This document shows positions 22,710 through 30,818 of a stretch of 34,853 nt of DNA, piece after piece. This stretch comes from DAHUXT01 sp036378295 (GTDB lineage: Bacteria; Chloroflexota; Ktedonobacteria; Ktedonobacterales; JADMIN01), in NCBI GenBank assembly GCA_036378295.1, contig DASUWS010000333.1, positions 1-34,853 of the forward strand. Reading direction: 5' to 3'. Position numbers and translations under genes: made by a program. The notes under the pieces are model-generated. The model saw only the letters and a program-made list of their open reading frames with translations, was not told where the DNA came from and searched no databases. Numbering within the stretch: the stretch's first letter is position 1; each line of letters begins with the position of its first letter.

Positions 22710-25379
22710 CTAGCTGATGCGGGGAACGCGCGCCAGCAGTTCGGAGGTCACTTCATAGGCAATTGTTCCGAGTCTGCGCGCGACCTCGTCAGCGGTCAGT
22801 TCGTCCTCGCCCTGCCGCCCGATGAGAACGACCTCGTCGCCCTGGCGTACTCCTGGGATGTGCGTCACATCCACCATGCACTGGTCCATGCAGACGCGGC
22901 CAAGAATTGGCGCCCGCTGTCCACGTATCAGTACCTCACCCCAATTCCTCGGGGCGCGGCGGAAGCCATCAGCGTAGCCGACGGGCAACACAGCGATACG
23001 CGTTGGCGAGGGGGTGATGTAGGTCGCGCCATAGCTGATGCCCTCTCCTGCGGGAATGTCCTTGACCTGCGCGACTTGCGTCTTGAACGCCAGCGCTGGG
23101 CGGAATCCCTCCGGCAGTCGCACCTCGTCAGAGGGGGAGAGGCCATAGATAGCGATGCCCGGGCGCACCATATCGTAGCGCGCCTGAGGGAGTGTCAGTG
23201 CCGCCGCGCTATTGGCCGCATGGACGAGCGAAGGGCGCAAACCACGTGCATCGAGCGCCGCCAACACGCGCTCGAAACGGTCGAGCTGGCGCAGCGCATA
23301 TGTCTGGTCGGCGCTGTCGGCGGTGGCGAAGTGGGTGAAGATACCCTCGAAGATCAATCCTGGCAACGTAGCGATGTGTTCACAGAAGCGAACGATGCCG
23401 TCAATATCCTCGGCGCGCAACCCTAGCCGCGCCATGCCTGTATCTACCTTCACATGTACCCGCATTGGGCTTTTCAGGTCCGTTGCTGCCTGCGAGAGGG
23501 CGCGGGCCACCTCCGGCGCATAGAGGGTCGCACGAAGGTTCATACGCACGGCCTCGCGAGCCTGCCAGGGAGGGATATAGCCGTAGACAAGGATAGGCAC
23601 ATCCACACCCGCCCGCCGGAGCGGCTCAGCCTCGCTGACGGTGGCCACACCCAGCCACTCCGCGCCGTTCTGTACGACTGTGCGCGCGACACGCAGTGCG
23701 CCGTGGCCGTATGCGTCGGCTTTCAGGCTTACTAGCAAGCGCACATCGGGACCGATCAGATGCTTGAAGCACTGTGTGTTGTTGCTGATCGCACTCAAAT
23801 CGATCTCAAGCCATGTCGGTCGGTCTGGGCGCATGACCACGACGCGGCGCCACGCCTGGGTCTGGCGGTCCAACACATCTTCGGCAGTGCGCGGATCAGC
23901 TAGCAGCGCCGCCGTGACGCGCTCCATGCGCATCTCTTCAGACCCCTTGATGTAGACGACTGGCGGCGTATCGTTCGAGGATGATTCACACGCCTCGCGC
24001 GCGTAGGCAAGCACAGCCGCCGCCGCATCTTCGGGAACGTGCGAGATGGTGATGTGGGCGGAATCCATACCGCTTGCCAGTGCCGCGGCGGCAATGCGCT
24101 CCGCCCGTAGCCCCTGGGTGACGAGATAGTCAGCGGTGTGCGCCGCCGTCACACCCAGTTGTTCATGCGCCTGCTGCTCGCGTGCGCCGAGACGGAGCAT
24201 GTCGCCGAGTACCGCGATGGTGGCGGCTCCCTGTTGCTGGCCGAGCGCGGCGAGAGTCGCCAGCCCGGCGGCGGCGCTTTCGGGGGTGGCGTTGTGTGAA
24301 TCGTCGAGGAGCCGTAGACCTTCCAACCCTGCGAGCAGGCGCATGCGGCCAGAAAGTGTGCGCATCTCACGGAGCGAGGCGATAGCCTGCTCTTGCGGAA
24401 TGTCGAGCGCGTGCGCCACCGTCAGCGCCGCAAGCACTACCGTCGCCCATGCATCACCATGAAGGTGCGGGAATTCGAGCTTCCCATACGTGCCTGTGCC
24501 TTCTGGCTCTCCATCCTGCGGGACAAGGACAAGACCAGGGCCACTGTGATTGGCAAGCGGCTGAATAGACAGGCGAACCGGTTGCCTGGCAGATGATTCG
24601 CCGCGTGCTTCGGTGCCAAAGAAGATGGTTCGTGCGGCAGTGCGGCTTGCCATCGCACGCACGAACGGGTCGTCGGCGTTGAGGATAGCCAGTCCGTCTG
24701 CGGGGAGCGCGGCGGGTAGCTGGGCCAGCTCGTCCGCCAGGCGCTCGATGCTGCCGAAATACTGAAGATGCGTTGCGCCGACGTTGGTCACGACGCCGAT
24801 ACGTGGGCGGGCCAACTCACAGAGCGCGCGGATTTCTCCGGGGTGGTCAGCCCCCATCTCCAGCACGGCATAGCGATGGGAGGGTTCCAGACGGCCCAGC
24901 GAGAGTGGCAGACCCAGGGCATCGTTGTAATTGCGCCAGGAGCGGAAAGTGGGAGCCTGCGTCGCCAACACTTCGGCCAGCGCCTCTTTGCAGGTTGTTT
25001 TACCGGTCGCGCCGACGACGGCGATGACCTCCGGCCGCCATCGCGCCAGAATATGCCGCGCATACTGGCGAAGTGCCGCTCGCGTATCGGCCACAACCAG
25101 GAGCGTCGCGCCGGTCGCTGTGAGGTCCGCGAGCATACCGGGCCGTGATTCGCGAGCGGCATCGAGCCAGCCACGCTCCAGCAGCGCCGCGGACGCTCCA
25201 CGTTCCAGCGCATCGGCGGCGTAGTCGTGACCATCACCGTGCATTCCGTGGACGGCGACGAAACAATCTCCCGGCGCGACGGCACGCGAATCATGGGCAA
25301 ATCCCTCAAAGATCGTGTGTGCGCCGGCGTGTAGCACCTCAGCATCAGTTGCGGCAATCAGATCGTCGAGGGGAATCAT
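22710..25379 (-). CDS. murF-alr: MurF-Alr fusion: UDP-MurNAc-tripeptide:D-Ala-D-Ala ligase / alanine racemase
   Basis: This single 889-residue frame joins two peptidoglycan enzymes. Residues 1-505 are MurF, with ATP loop VVGATGKTTCKE (122 onward), NYNDALG, LEMGADHPGEI, NADDP and LDDSHNATPESAAA. It adds D-Ala-D-Ala to the UDP-MurNAc-tripeptide. Residues from about 515 are a PLP alanine racemase with K553 in LKADAYGHG, HAANSAA, RPGIAIYG, SYGATY and GRVCMDQCMVDVT. Both active sites look intact. Such fusions are best known in Bacteroidota. A fusion would bring D-Ala production and use together, with a separate Ddl still needed. Its start overlaps the biotin-carrier gene by 4 nt. Confidence 0.95.
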   Translation of the reverse strand: MIPLDDLIAATDAEVLHAGAHTIFEGFAHDSRAVAPGDCFVAVHGMHGDGHDYAADALERGASAALLERGWLDAARESRPGMLADLTATGATLLVVADTRAALRQYARHILARWRPEVIAVVGATGKTTCKEALAEVLATQAPTFRSWRNYNDALGLPLSLGRLEPSHRYAVLEMGADHPGEIRALCELARPRIGVVTNVGATHLQYFGSIERLADELAQLPAALPADGLAILNADDPFVRAMASRTAARTIFFGTEARGESSARQPVRLSIQPLANHSGPGLVLVPQDGEPEGTGTYGKLEFPHLHGDAWATVVLAALTVAHALDIPQEQAIASLREMRTLSGRMRLLAGLEGLRLLDDSHNATPESAAAGLATLAALGQQQGAATIAVLGDMLRLGAREQQAHEQLGVTAAHTADYLVTQGLRAERIAAAALASGMDSAHITISHVPEDAAAAVLAYAREACESSSNDTPPVVYIKGSEEMRMERVTAALLADPRTAEDVLDRQTQAWRRVVVMRPDRPTWLEIDLSAISNNTQCFKHLIGPDVRLLVSLKADAYGHGALRVARTVVQNGAEWLGVATVSEAEPLRRAGVDVPILVYGYIPPWQAREAVRMNLRATLYAPEVARALSQAATDLKSPMRVHVKVDTGMARLGLRAEDIDGIVRFCEHIATLPGLIFEGIFTHFATADSADQTYALRQLDRFERVLAALDARGLRPSLVHAANSAAALTLPQARYDMVRPGIAIYGLSPSDEVRLPEGFRPALAFKTQVAQVKDIPAGEGISYGATYITPSPTRIAVLPVGYADGFRRAPRNWGEVLIRGQRAPILGRVCMDQCMVDVTHIPGVRQGDEVVLIGRQGEDELTADEVARRLGTIAYEVTSELLARVPRIS

Positions 25380-25987
25380 GCGCGGCTCTCGTCGTCCTCT
25401 TCCAGCGACGGGATGCCCGCGAGATCACCAATGATGGCGAGCAGATCGCCCTGGTTGACTGTCTGGCCCTTCGTCACGCGCAGGCTCTTGACGATGCCAG
25501 GACGTGGGGTCATCAAATCATTTTCCATCTTCATCGCTTCCAGTACGACCACCGCTTGTCCCCGCTGTACTTCGGCGCCTTCCTCGACCAGCACGTTTGA
25601 GACGAGTCCCGGCATCGGCGCGCGGATGTTTACGTCTCCGGAGGCATGCGCGCCTCCCGCGAGCGAGGCAAGCTGTTGTGTGCGCTCATCGGCAACGCGG
25701 ACGCGGTAGACCTGTCCGCCCACATAGACCTCGAAGATATGCGCCGCACCGTCGTCATCGTCTGCTGGGGCGGGCTGGATGTAGACATCGTATGAACGCT
25801 CACCGATAAGCAGGCTGTAATGACCCGCCTGCCCGCTATCAGATGACTCAGAGGGCAGCGCTGCCCCGCCAACGGGCCGCCAGTCTACCGTCAGATGGTT
25901 GTCGCCGAGCGTCACATCGCGCTGGTGGCCGTTTTCCTGGACGCCAATCGTGTATGTTTGTCCGCCTACCATAGCGGCATAACGCAT
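25376..25987 (-). CDS. Biotin carboxyl carrier-like protein (biotinyl domain)
   Basis: This 203-residue protein has a C-terminal biotinyl domain (about 120-195) with the attachment motif EAMKMEN, K153, between APMPGLVSNVLVEEGAEV and VTKGQTVNQGDLL. This matches carriers of acyl-CoA carboxylases or decarboxylases more than fatty-acid AccB, whose N-terminal part differs. The first 110 residues hold two similar beta-rich stretches (QTYTIGVQ and GQVYRVRV), like the linker domain of propionyl- or pyruvate-carboxylase carriers. No carboxylase subunit is adjacent. GGGAG lies 6 nt before the ATG. It is the first gene of a two-gene unit with murF-alr, an unexpected pairing. Confidence 0.88.
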   Translation of the reverse strand: MRYAAMVGGQTYTIGVQENGHQRDVTLGDNHLTVDWRPVGGAALPSESSDSGQAGHYSLLIGERSYDVYIQPAPADDDDGAAHIFEVYVGGQVYRVRVADERTQQLASLAGGAHASGDVNIRAPMPGLVSNVLVEEGAEVQRGQAVVVLEAMKMENDLMTPRPGIVKSLRVTKGQTVNQGDLLAIIGDLAGIPSLEEDDESRA

Positions 25988-26070
25988 GTTCGTCTCCCGT
26001 CCATGACATCACAGACTGTTTGCGTGCTCCACCAACACTTTCCATCACTTCTATTCTGCTCTAGTAGCTA

Positions 26071-28806
26071 TTATGTATAGTGGATGGTGACCGCGGCGTT
26101 GCCGCCGTCGCTCTGCACGTTGACCGTGTAGTCTCCCCAAAATGCGATACATTTCACGGTCACGGAGACCGTGGCGCTGCTACCGGGATCGACTGTACCG
26201 CTGGCATTACCCAGTGTAATATACTTCGTGCTCGATGGCGCGGCAGCGACTGTATAGTTTAATGGGCCGTCACCCGTATTGCTGACTTTGAACGATTGCG
26301 CGACCCCACATGATTGAACATTGAGGGTCATTTCCGACAGCGCGACTTTCGGGCCGATGGCAACTGTTGCCGCCACGGGAATGCTGAGCGATGTGTCCGC
26401 GGTTTCGACCGTTAGCCGGGCAGAATACTTGCCTGCGGGCACAGTCGCGGGCGCGGCAACGACGCTGAGCGTTACCACCTTGCCAGGCGGAAGCGTTCCG
26501 CTGTTCGGCGTGATCGTAAGCCAGGGGACACTCGCTGTGGCATGCCATACCGCCGAATCCGTGCCGCTGTTGCTGACTTGCACCGTCAGGTTGGTGCTGC
26601 TGCCCGCAATCGCGCGTATCGTAAGGGCGCCAGGTGTCGCCTGAAGCACGTTCGCGTTGGGGGGTGGTCCGAGGAAGGGCAGATGTCTGTGCAGGAAGGT
26701 ATTTGCCTGCGTACAGACACTGCCAGGGCACATCGCTGGCTTTGCCAGTACTACTCCAGTGCCGGTGACCAGCGTCAGCAACAGTACAAACAGCACGAGA
26801 ACGGTCGGCCAGCGGCGCTTCCGCTGTGCGCCGCGCTCGCGCCCCATAGACGGTCTGGACGCCTTGGAAGGCGCATGCATCTGGTTGGCGGGGAACGCGG
26901 CAAGATGGGCAGAAGCCAGTGTGGGCATGGGCTGGCCACGCTGCCGCCCTGGCTTGCCCATCGCTGGATCGTCATAGGGAGGATCATCGCTGCCGTCATG
27001 GCGCTGCCGGCTCCCGCGTGTCGCGGGGGCGAGGTTTGGCTCATGTCGCTGGCCGACGCTTCTATACTCGTAGCTGTCTTGCGGGTCCCGGCGCGGTGGC
27101 GCCTGTCTCTGAGATTTGCCGGGGCCGACGTCAGCACGGCTCGGCAGCACTTCATCCGCAAGGAGGTCCTGCCATTCTGGGGGCAACTCGCCCTGCAGTG
27201 CCGGATTGGTCAGCCGGGGTAATCCTAACTCTGTTGCCGAGAATCCCCCGCGATAACGCAGCGCCTCGCTGTGTGGGCCGCTTTGTGAGAGACCTGCCCA
27301 GTCATCATGCGACATGCTGCTGCTACCATCGGGAAGGGCGAACTGTTCCCCCGTGTATTCGCCATACTCCGAAGGGTAATCCGCAGAGCTATAGTGGCTT
27401 TGGGAGACGCGGCTGGGAGGGTTGTGCGTGAGCCGCCAGTCGTCATCATGGGCCGCCTGCCGGCGCGATGGCTGGACCACTCGTGGATCGGCTGCCCATG
27501 CGTCTGGCCTCCAGTCAGGATCATCGCCACCCGGCGGCACATAAGGGCCACCCCATGGATCGGGATTGCCGAGGGCAGGAGCGCTAGGGGCGGCCATACC
27601 GTTTTGCGGCGATTGCAGTTGTGGGCGCGAGAGTAGTGGGCGGGCGACGGGTGGGGCCGGAACTCGTTCCGTATATTGAATGTCTTCGGCAGGCGGTTTC
27701 TGGGCCGCTGGCAGCCCCGGCGCGGCGGGCCATCCCTGGGCCAGTGGTGGCTGTGCCTGTGGGGCGCCTGGAAGCGGCGGAAATGGTGGATTGAGCGGCT
27801 GCATGGCTGCCCCTGCCGGGGCGGGTAACATGCCCATACCCGCTGCGGGAGCGGGATAAGGTGGCTGAATAGGTCCGGGCGAGGCCCAGGAGCCAGGTAC
27901 GGGCGCCACAGGGGACTGGCCCACCGCGGGTTGGGCTGGAGGCAGTGCAGGCACGGATGGAGCGGCTGGCTGTTGCTGCAGCGTTGTATCAATCGCTTGT
28001 GCGAGCGCCATCGCTGAAGGGAAGCGTTCCTCCGGGCGCTTAGCCATTGCCTGCTGAACGATCGCATCGAGCGCCTGGATGGCAGGCGGCAATGAAGGGA
28101 CCACCTGCGCCAGACGGGGCGGTGGATACTGCGAATGCGCATCACGCAGATCGGCAGGTTTGGAGCCGCTGAATGGTGGGCGTCCGGTCAGCGTGGCGAA
28201 GAGCATCGCCCCGAGGCTGTAGATATCGCTCTGCTGGGTAAACTGGGCCGCGAACGACTCCGGCGCAAGGTATTCCACCACATCCACGCCGGAACCAGAG
28301 TGGTTCATGTCGAGCTGGCGAATATCCCAGAGCATGCCAAAGTCGCCCAGCAAGACATGACGCCCTTCGAAGAGAAAGACATTGCTGGGCTTGAGATTGC
28401 CGTGAACCAGACCCAGGCTGTGCGCATACGCGAGCGCGCTGCACAATTGGTGAAAGAATGGCCCAGCATCGCTCAGGCCCAGCCGCCCGCCGCGGCTGAT
28501 CCAATCCCGCAGGGTGCCATCGGCTACCCAAGGAGTCGCGAGATAGAGGTAGCCGTTTTCTTCGCCGCTGGCCACAACGGGCAAGATATGGGGATGACTC
28601 GCAAGCTTGGCCGCTGTTTGTACGATGTGCTGAAAGTTGGGGAGAAAGCTGGGATAGCGGGCGAACTCAGGATAGATGACCTTGATGACGACCTCACGCC
28701 CATTCGATGCGAGTGGACGCGCGCGATAGACCTCGGCAATACCGGCGCTCGCAATCTGCTCGGTTAGCTGGTAGCCGCCCAACGTCCGGCCCTGCAGCCC
28801 TGCCAT
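26071..28806 (-). CDS. Membrane Ser/Thr kinase-like protein, probable pseudokinase, with Ig-like ectodomain
   Basis: This 911-residue protein has a kinase fold (8-270), a long Pro/Gln-rich disordered linker, a basic stretch and TM helix near 665-689 (VLVLFVLLLTLVTGTGVVLA). About 220 extracellular residues then form two Ig-like/BACON-type repeats (e.g. VPWLTITPNSGTLPPGK and SNTGDGPLNY). In the kinase, K42 (VIKV), N142, D155FG and APE are kept. The catalytic HRD is HGN (H135, G136, N137), so the Asp base is missing, and the Gly-rich loop is degraded (IASAGIAEV). It probably signals by binding rather than phosphorylating. ATG 28806 has GAGGAG 6 nt upstream. A PBP gene lies upstream on the same strand. 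Confidence 0.9.
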   Translation of the reverse strand: MAGLQGRTLGGYQLTEQIASAGIAEVYRARPLASNGREVVIKVIYPEFARYPSFLPNFQHIVQTAAKLASHPHILPVVASGEENGYLYLATPWVADGTLRDWISRGGRLGLSDAGPFFHQLCSALAYAHSLGLVHGNLKPSNVFLFEGRHVLLGDFGMLWDIRQLDMNHSGSGVDVVEYLAPESFAAQFTQQSDIYSLGAMLFATLTGRPPFSGSKPADLRDAHSQYPPPRLAQVVPSLPPAIQALDAIVQQAMAKRPEERFPSAMALAQAIDTTLQQQPAAPSVPALPPAQPAVGQSPVAPVPGSWASPGPIQPPYPAPAAGMGMLPAPAGAAMQPLNPPFPPLPGAPQAQPPLAQGWPAAPGLPAAQKPPAEDIQYTERVPAPPVARPLLSRPQLQSPQNGMAAPSAPALGNPDPWGGPYVPPGGDDPDWRPDAWAADPRVVQPSRRQAAHDDDWRLTHNPPSRVSQSHYSSADYPSEYGEYTGEQFALPDGSSSMSHDDWAGLSQSGPHSEALRYRGGFSATELGLPRLTNPALQGELPPEWQDLLADEVLPSRADVGPGKSQRQAPPRRDPQDSYEYRSVGQRHEPNLAPATRGSRQRHDGSDDPPYDDPAMGKPGRQRGQPMPTLASAHLAAFPANQMHAPSKASRPSMGRERGAQRKRRWPTVLVLFVLLLTLVTGTGVVLAKPAMCPGSVCTQANTFLHRHLPFLGPPPNANVLQATPGALTIRAIAGSSTNLTVQVSNSGTDSAVWHATASVPWLTITPNSGTLPPGKVVTLSVVAAPATVPAGKYSARLTVETADTSLSIPVAATVAIGPKVALSEMTLNVQSCGVAQSFKVSNTGDGPLNYTVAAAPSSTKYITLGNASGTVDPGSSATVSVTVKCIAFWGDYTVNVQSDGGNAAVTIHYT

Positions 28807-28866
28807 AGCATTCTCCTCACCACACAGCACATCCACATGCGCACGTTAGACCATTCCGCGATTTTC

Positions 28867-28889
28867 GGAGCCTAGTATATCATGGCTCC
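28867..28889 (-). promoter_or_regulatory. Extended -10 promoter of the kinase-like gene within an inverted repeat
   Basis: On the minus strand TG-A-TATACT (28882-28874) is an extended -10, about 68 nt before the start codon. It is framed exactly by GGAGCC (28867-28872) and GGCTCC (28884-28889), a 6-11-6 inverted repeat centred on the -10. A protein binding this repeat would block the promoter. Confidence 0.5.
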
Positions 28890-28899
28890 TGGCTGAGCG

Positions 28900-28970
28900 C
28901 GGGCATAGAGGCCCCGGAATGCCCGTATCTCCTAGTGGTACACAGGCTCCTCGCCGCTCGCGATGGCGAG
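28900..28970. other. Two short stem-loops between PBP and kinase-like genes
   Basis: CGGGCAT (28900-28906) pairs with ATGCCCG (28919-28925), a 7-bp stem with a 12-nt loop. CTCGCC (28950-28955) pairs with GGCGAG (28965-28970), a 6-bp stem with a 9-nt loop. They lie after the PBP stop and before the kinase promoter and may end or protect the PBP transcript. No T-tract is seen. Confidence 0.4.
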
Positions 28971-28984
28971 AACTCCCCACCTGC

Positions 28985-29012
28985 TGAAACGTACCTGAAA
29001 CGCAGTTGAAAC
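28985..29012. repeat. Three TGAAAC repeats at exact 11-bp spacing
   Basis: TGAAAC occurs at 28985-28990, 28996-29001 and 29007-29012, each 11 bp from the last, so all three fall on the same DNA face. They begin right after the PBP stop codon. Confidence 0.45.
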
Positions 29013-30614
29013 TCAGCCGCCAAACGGGCCTATGCGGTGATTCATCGCGTACAGATACGTGGAATTTGCCACCCACGCCTGGCAGCCACCATCACCGCTG
29101 TGCTCTTTCATGACGGTGATGACCATCTTCGCCGCATCACCACCATCGGGATACTGATTGTCCTGCGCAAGCGAAATCCACCACGACTGTGGATTGGGTT
29201 CATCGCCCTGGCCAGTACCAGACTTGCCGCCCATATGCGCCTGCGAGTTAATCAGCGCTGGACCACCCGTGGGATTCGGATACGTGGCCCCGGTGCCATG
29301 GTCAATGACCGCCCACATCGCCTTGCGCACATCCGCCGCTGCCTGTGAAGAGATGACCTGCTGGCTTGTGGTATTCGCGCCCAGGAGCACATGCGGCGAG
29401 ACGAGCATGCCATCAGCGGCGACGCTACTGGTAATCTCAGACATCGTCAGCGGCGTGATCAACAACTGGCCCTGGCCAAATCCGCTCTCTGCCAACAAGT
29501 TGACGTTGAAGTCTTGCGGCTGGCCGTTGCTGTTGGTGGCGTTCCAGACGCTGCTCTGCCGGTATGGCGCATCGAAGGGTATAGGATCGACAGCAGTGCC
29601 TGGTGTGGCGATGCCGTATCGGCGGGCATAGGAGAGCCATTGGTCAGCCCCGGTTTGTGTGGCCTGGCGGGCGAAGATGACGTTGTCGCTGAAGGCATAT
29701 CCGTCCATCAGCGGCATCGGGAAGGTGGCAACAAAACGTCCGCGCTGCCACTCACCGGCAAGGTAGCCATCCCATTTGATCGGTTCACCATTGACGACAT
29801 AGCTGACTGCTTCGTTTTTCGTGAACGTTTCATTGAGCGAACCGGTGCCTGAATCGAGCGCGGCCAGAAGCGTAAAAGTCTTGAAAGTTGAGCCGGGAAC
29901 GTAGAGGCCCTGTGCTGCCCGGTTGAGGAGCGGCAAGCCTGGGTCGGACTGAAGCTGCGTGAAGTAGTTTTCGTCGTCGATCTTGTTTGGGTCAAACGAT
30001 GGTTTGCTCACCATCGCCAGAATCTCACCTGTATGCGGATCTTCGACGACCATACTCCCCGGAGGGTTGGAGCCATTCGGCTGGCAAGCGGAGACCGACG
30101 ACTTGGGCAGATAGTCGTGATCGTAGGCGTTGCTCGCGGCCACTTGCAGGTTGATATCAATCGTCAGATGGATGTCCTGGCCGTGTCGCGGGCGATGGAA
30201 CAGCTTATCAGCGATATCGTTTGGCGTGACACCATGTTGAATGCCTGCCAGGATGTCATTAAACGAATGTTCGATGCCTGCGGTGCCAAAGCGCGCGCTG
30301 TAGTAGCCGAGTAACGGGGCGAGCCCTGACGAGGCGACGCGTGGGTCATACTCGCGGCGATAGCCGCAGTGCGCATTGGCGTCCTGAACCGTCCATGCCA
30401 GCTTCACGTCGTTGCGGTCGTAGATGGTGCCGCGCAGAGGTGCGTCATATGGCGGGCAGTTGCGGGAATCGTACGCGCCCTGTGCCAGGACCGGACCGTT
30501 GAAAAACGCCTGATTGAAAATCTGCACATAAGCGGCTACGCCGCTGATAATGAGAAACAGGATAAGGAACGTTGTTAACAGGCGGCGCACTGACCTGGTC
30601 GTCATTGGATTCAT
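29013..30614 (-). CDS. Penicillin-binding protein, class B-like transpeptidase
   Basis: This 533-residue protein has one N-terminal membrane anchor (11-31) and a periplasmic-side transpeptidase that cross-links peptidoglycan. The active-site motifs are STFK (S242, K245), SDN (309-311) and KSG (464-466). The region RGTIYDRNDVKLA is the usual PBP dimerisation-type start. The length and lack of PASTA domains resemble the small PbpA proteins that in Actinobacteria lie with RodA and Ser/Thr kinases. Here a kinase-like gene follows on the same strand. The start is ATG 30614 with GGAG 11 nt upstream; ATG 30605 is the alternative. Seven Cys residues, such as SRNCPPYD, NAHCGYRR and GGCQAW, may form disulfides. 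Confidence 0.92.
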   Translation of the reverse strand: MNPMTTRSVRRLLTTFLILFLIISGVAAYVQIFNQAFFNGPVLAQGAYDSRNCPPYDAPLRGTIYDRNDVKLAWTVQDANAHCGYRREYDPRVASSGLAPLLGYYSARFGTAGIEHSFNDILAGIQHGVTPNDIADKLFHRPRHGQDIHLTIDINLQVAASNAYDHDYLPKSSVSACQPNGSNPPGSMVVEDPHTGEILAMVSKPSFDPNKIDDENYFTQLQSDPGLPLLNRAAQGLYVPGSTFKTFTLLAALDSGTGSLNETFTKNEAVSYVVNGEPIKWDGYLAGEWQRGRFVATFPMPLMDGYAFSDNVIFARQATQTGADQWLSYARRYGIATPGTAVDPIPFDAPYRQSSVWNATNSNGQPQDFNVNLLAESGFGQGQLLITPLTMSEITSSVAADGMLVSPHVLLGANTTSQQVISSQAAADVRKAMWAVIDHGTGATYPNPTGGPALINSQAHMGGKSGTGQGDEPNPQSWWISLAQDNQYPDGGDAAKMVITVMKEHSGDGGCQAWVANSTYLYAMNHRIGPFGG

Positions 30615-30682
30615 ACGATACTCAGCTCCGCTCGCAATGATAATGCTCTATGCTACCGCTACACATCGCGGCTGCTATCTCG

Positions 30683-30700
30683 CAGGAGGCGTGCCTCCTG
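30683..30700. promoter_or_regulatory. Inverted repeat upstream of the PBP gene
   Basis: CAGGAGGC-GT-GCCTCCTG has two perfect 8-bp arms, about 70-86 bp before the PBP start. It may be an operator, or an RNA hairpin if transcripts from erm read through. No T-tract follows on either strand. Nothing else was recognised in 30615-30818. Confidence 0.35.
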
Positions 30701-30818
30701 GAGGTAATGTTACGTCCTCTCCTGCTCACGTGCTTCTGCCTGATAGATGCCGTTGCCGCATGCAGGGTTTCGCCGTCAAAGTGTAGCACTCGGTGCAGGC
30801 AGCGTCAAAGTCACTAGC

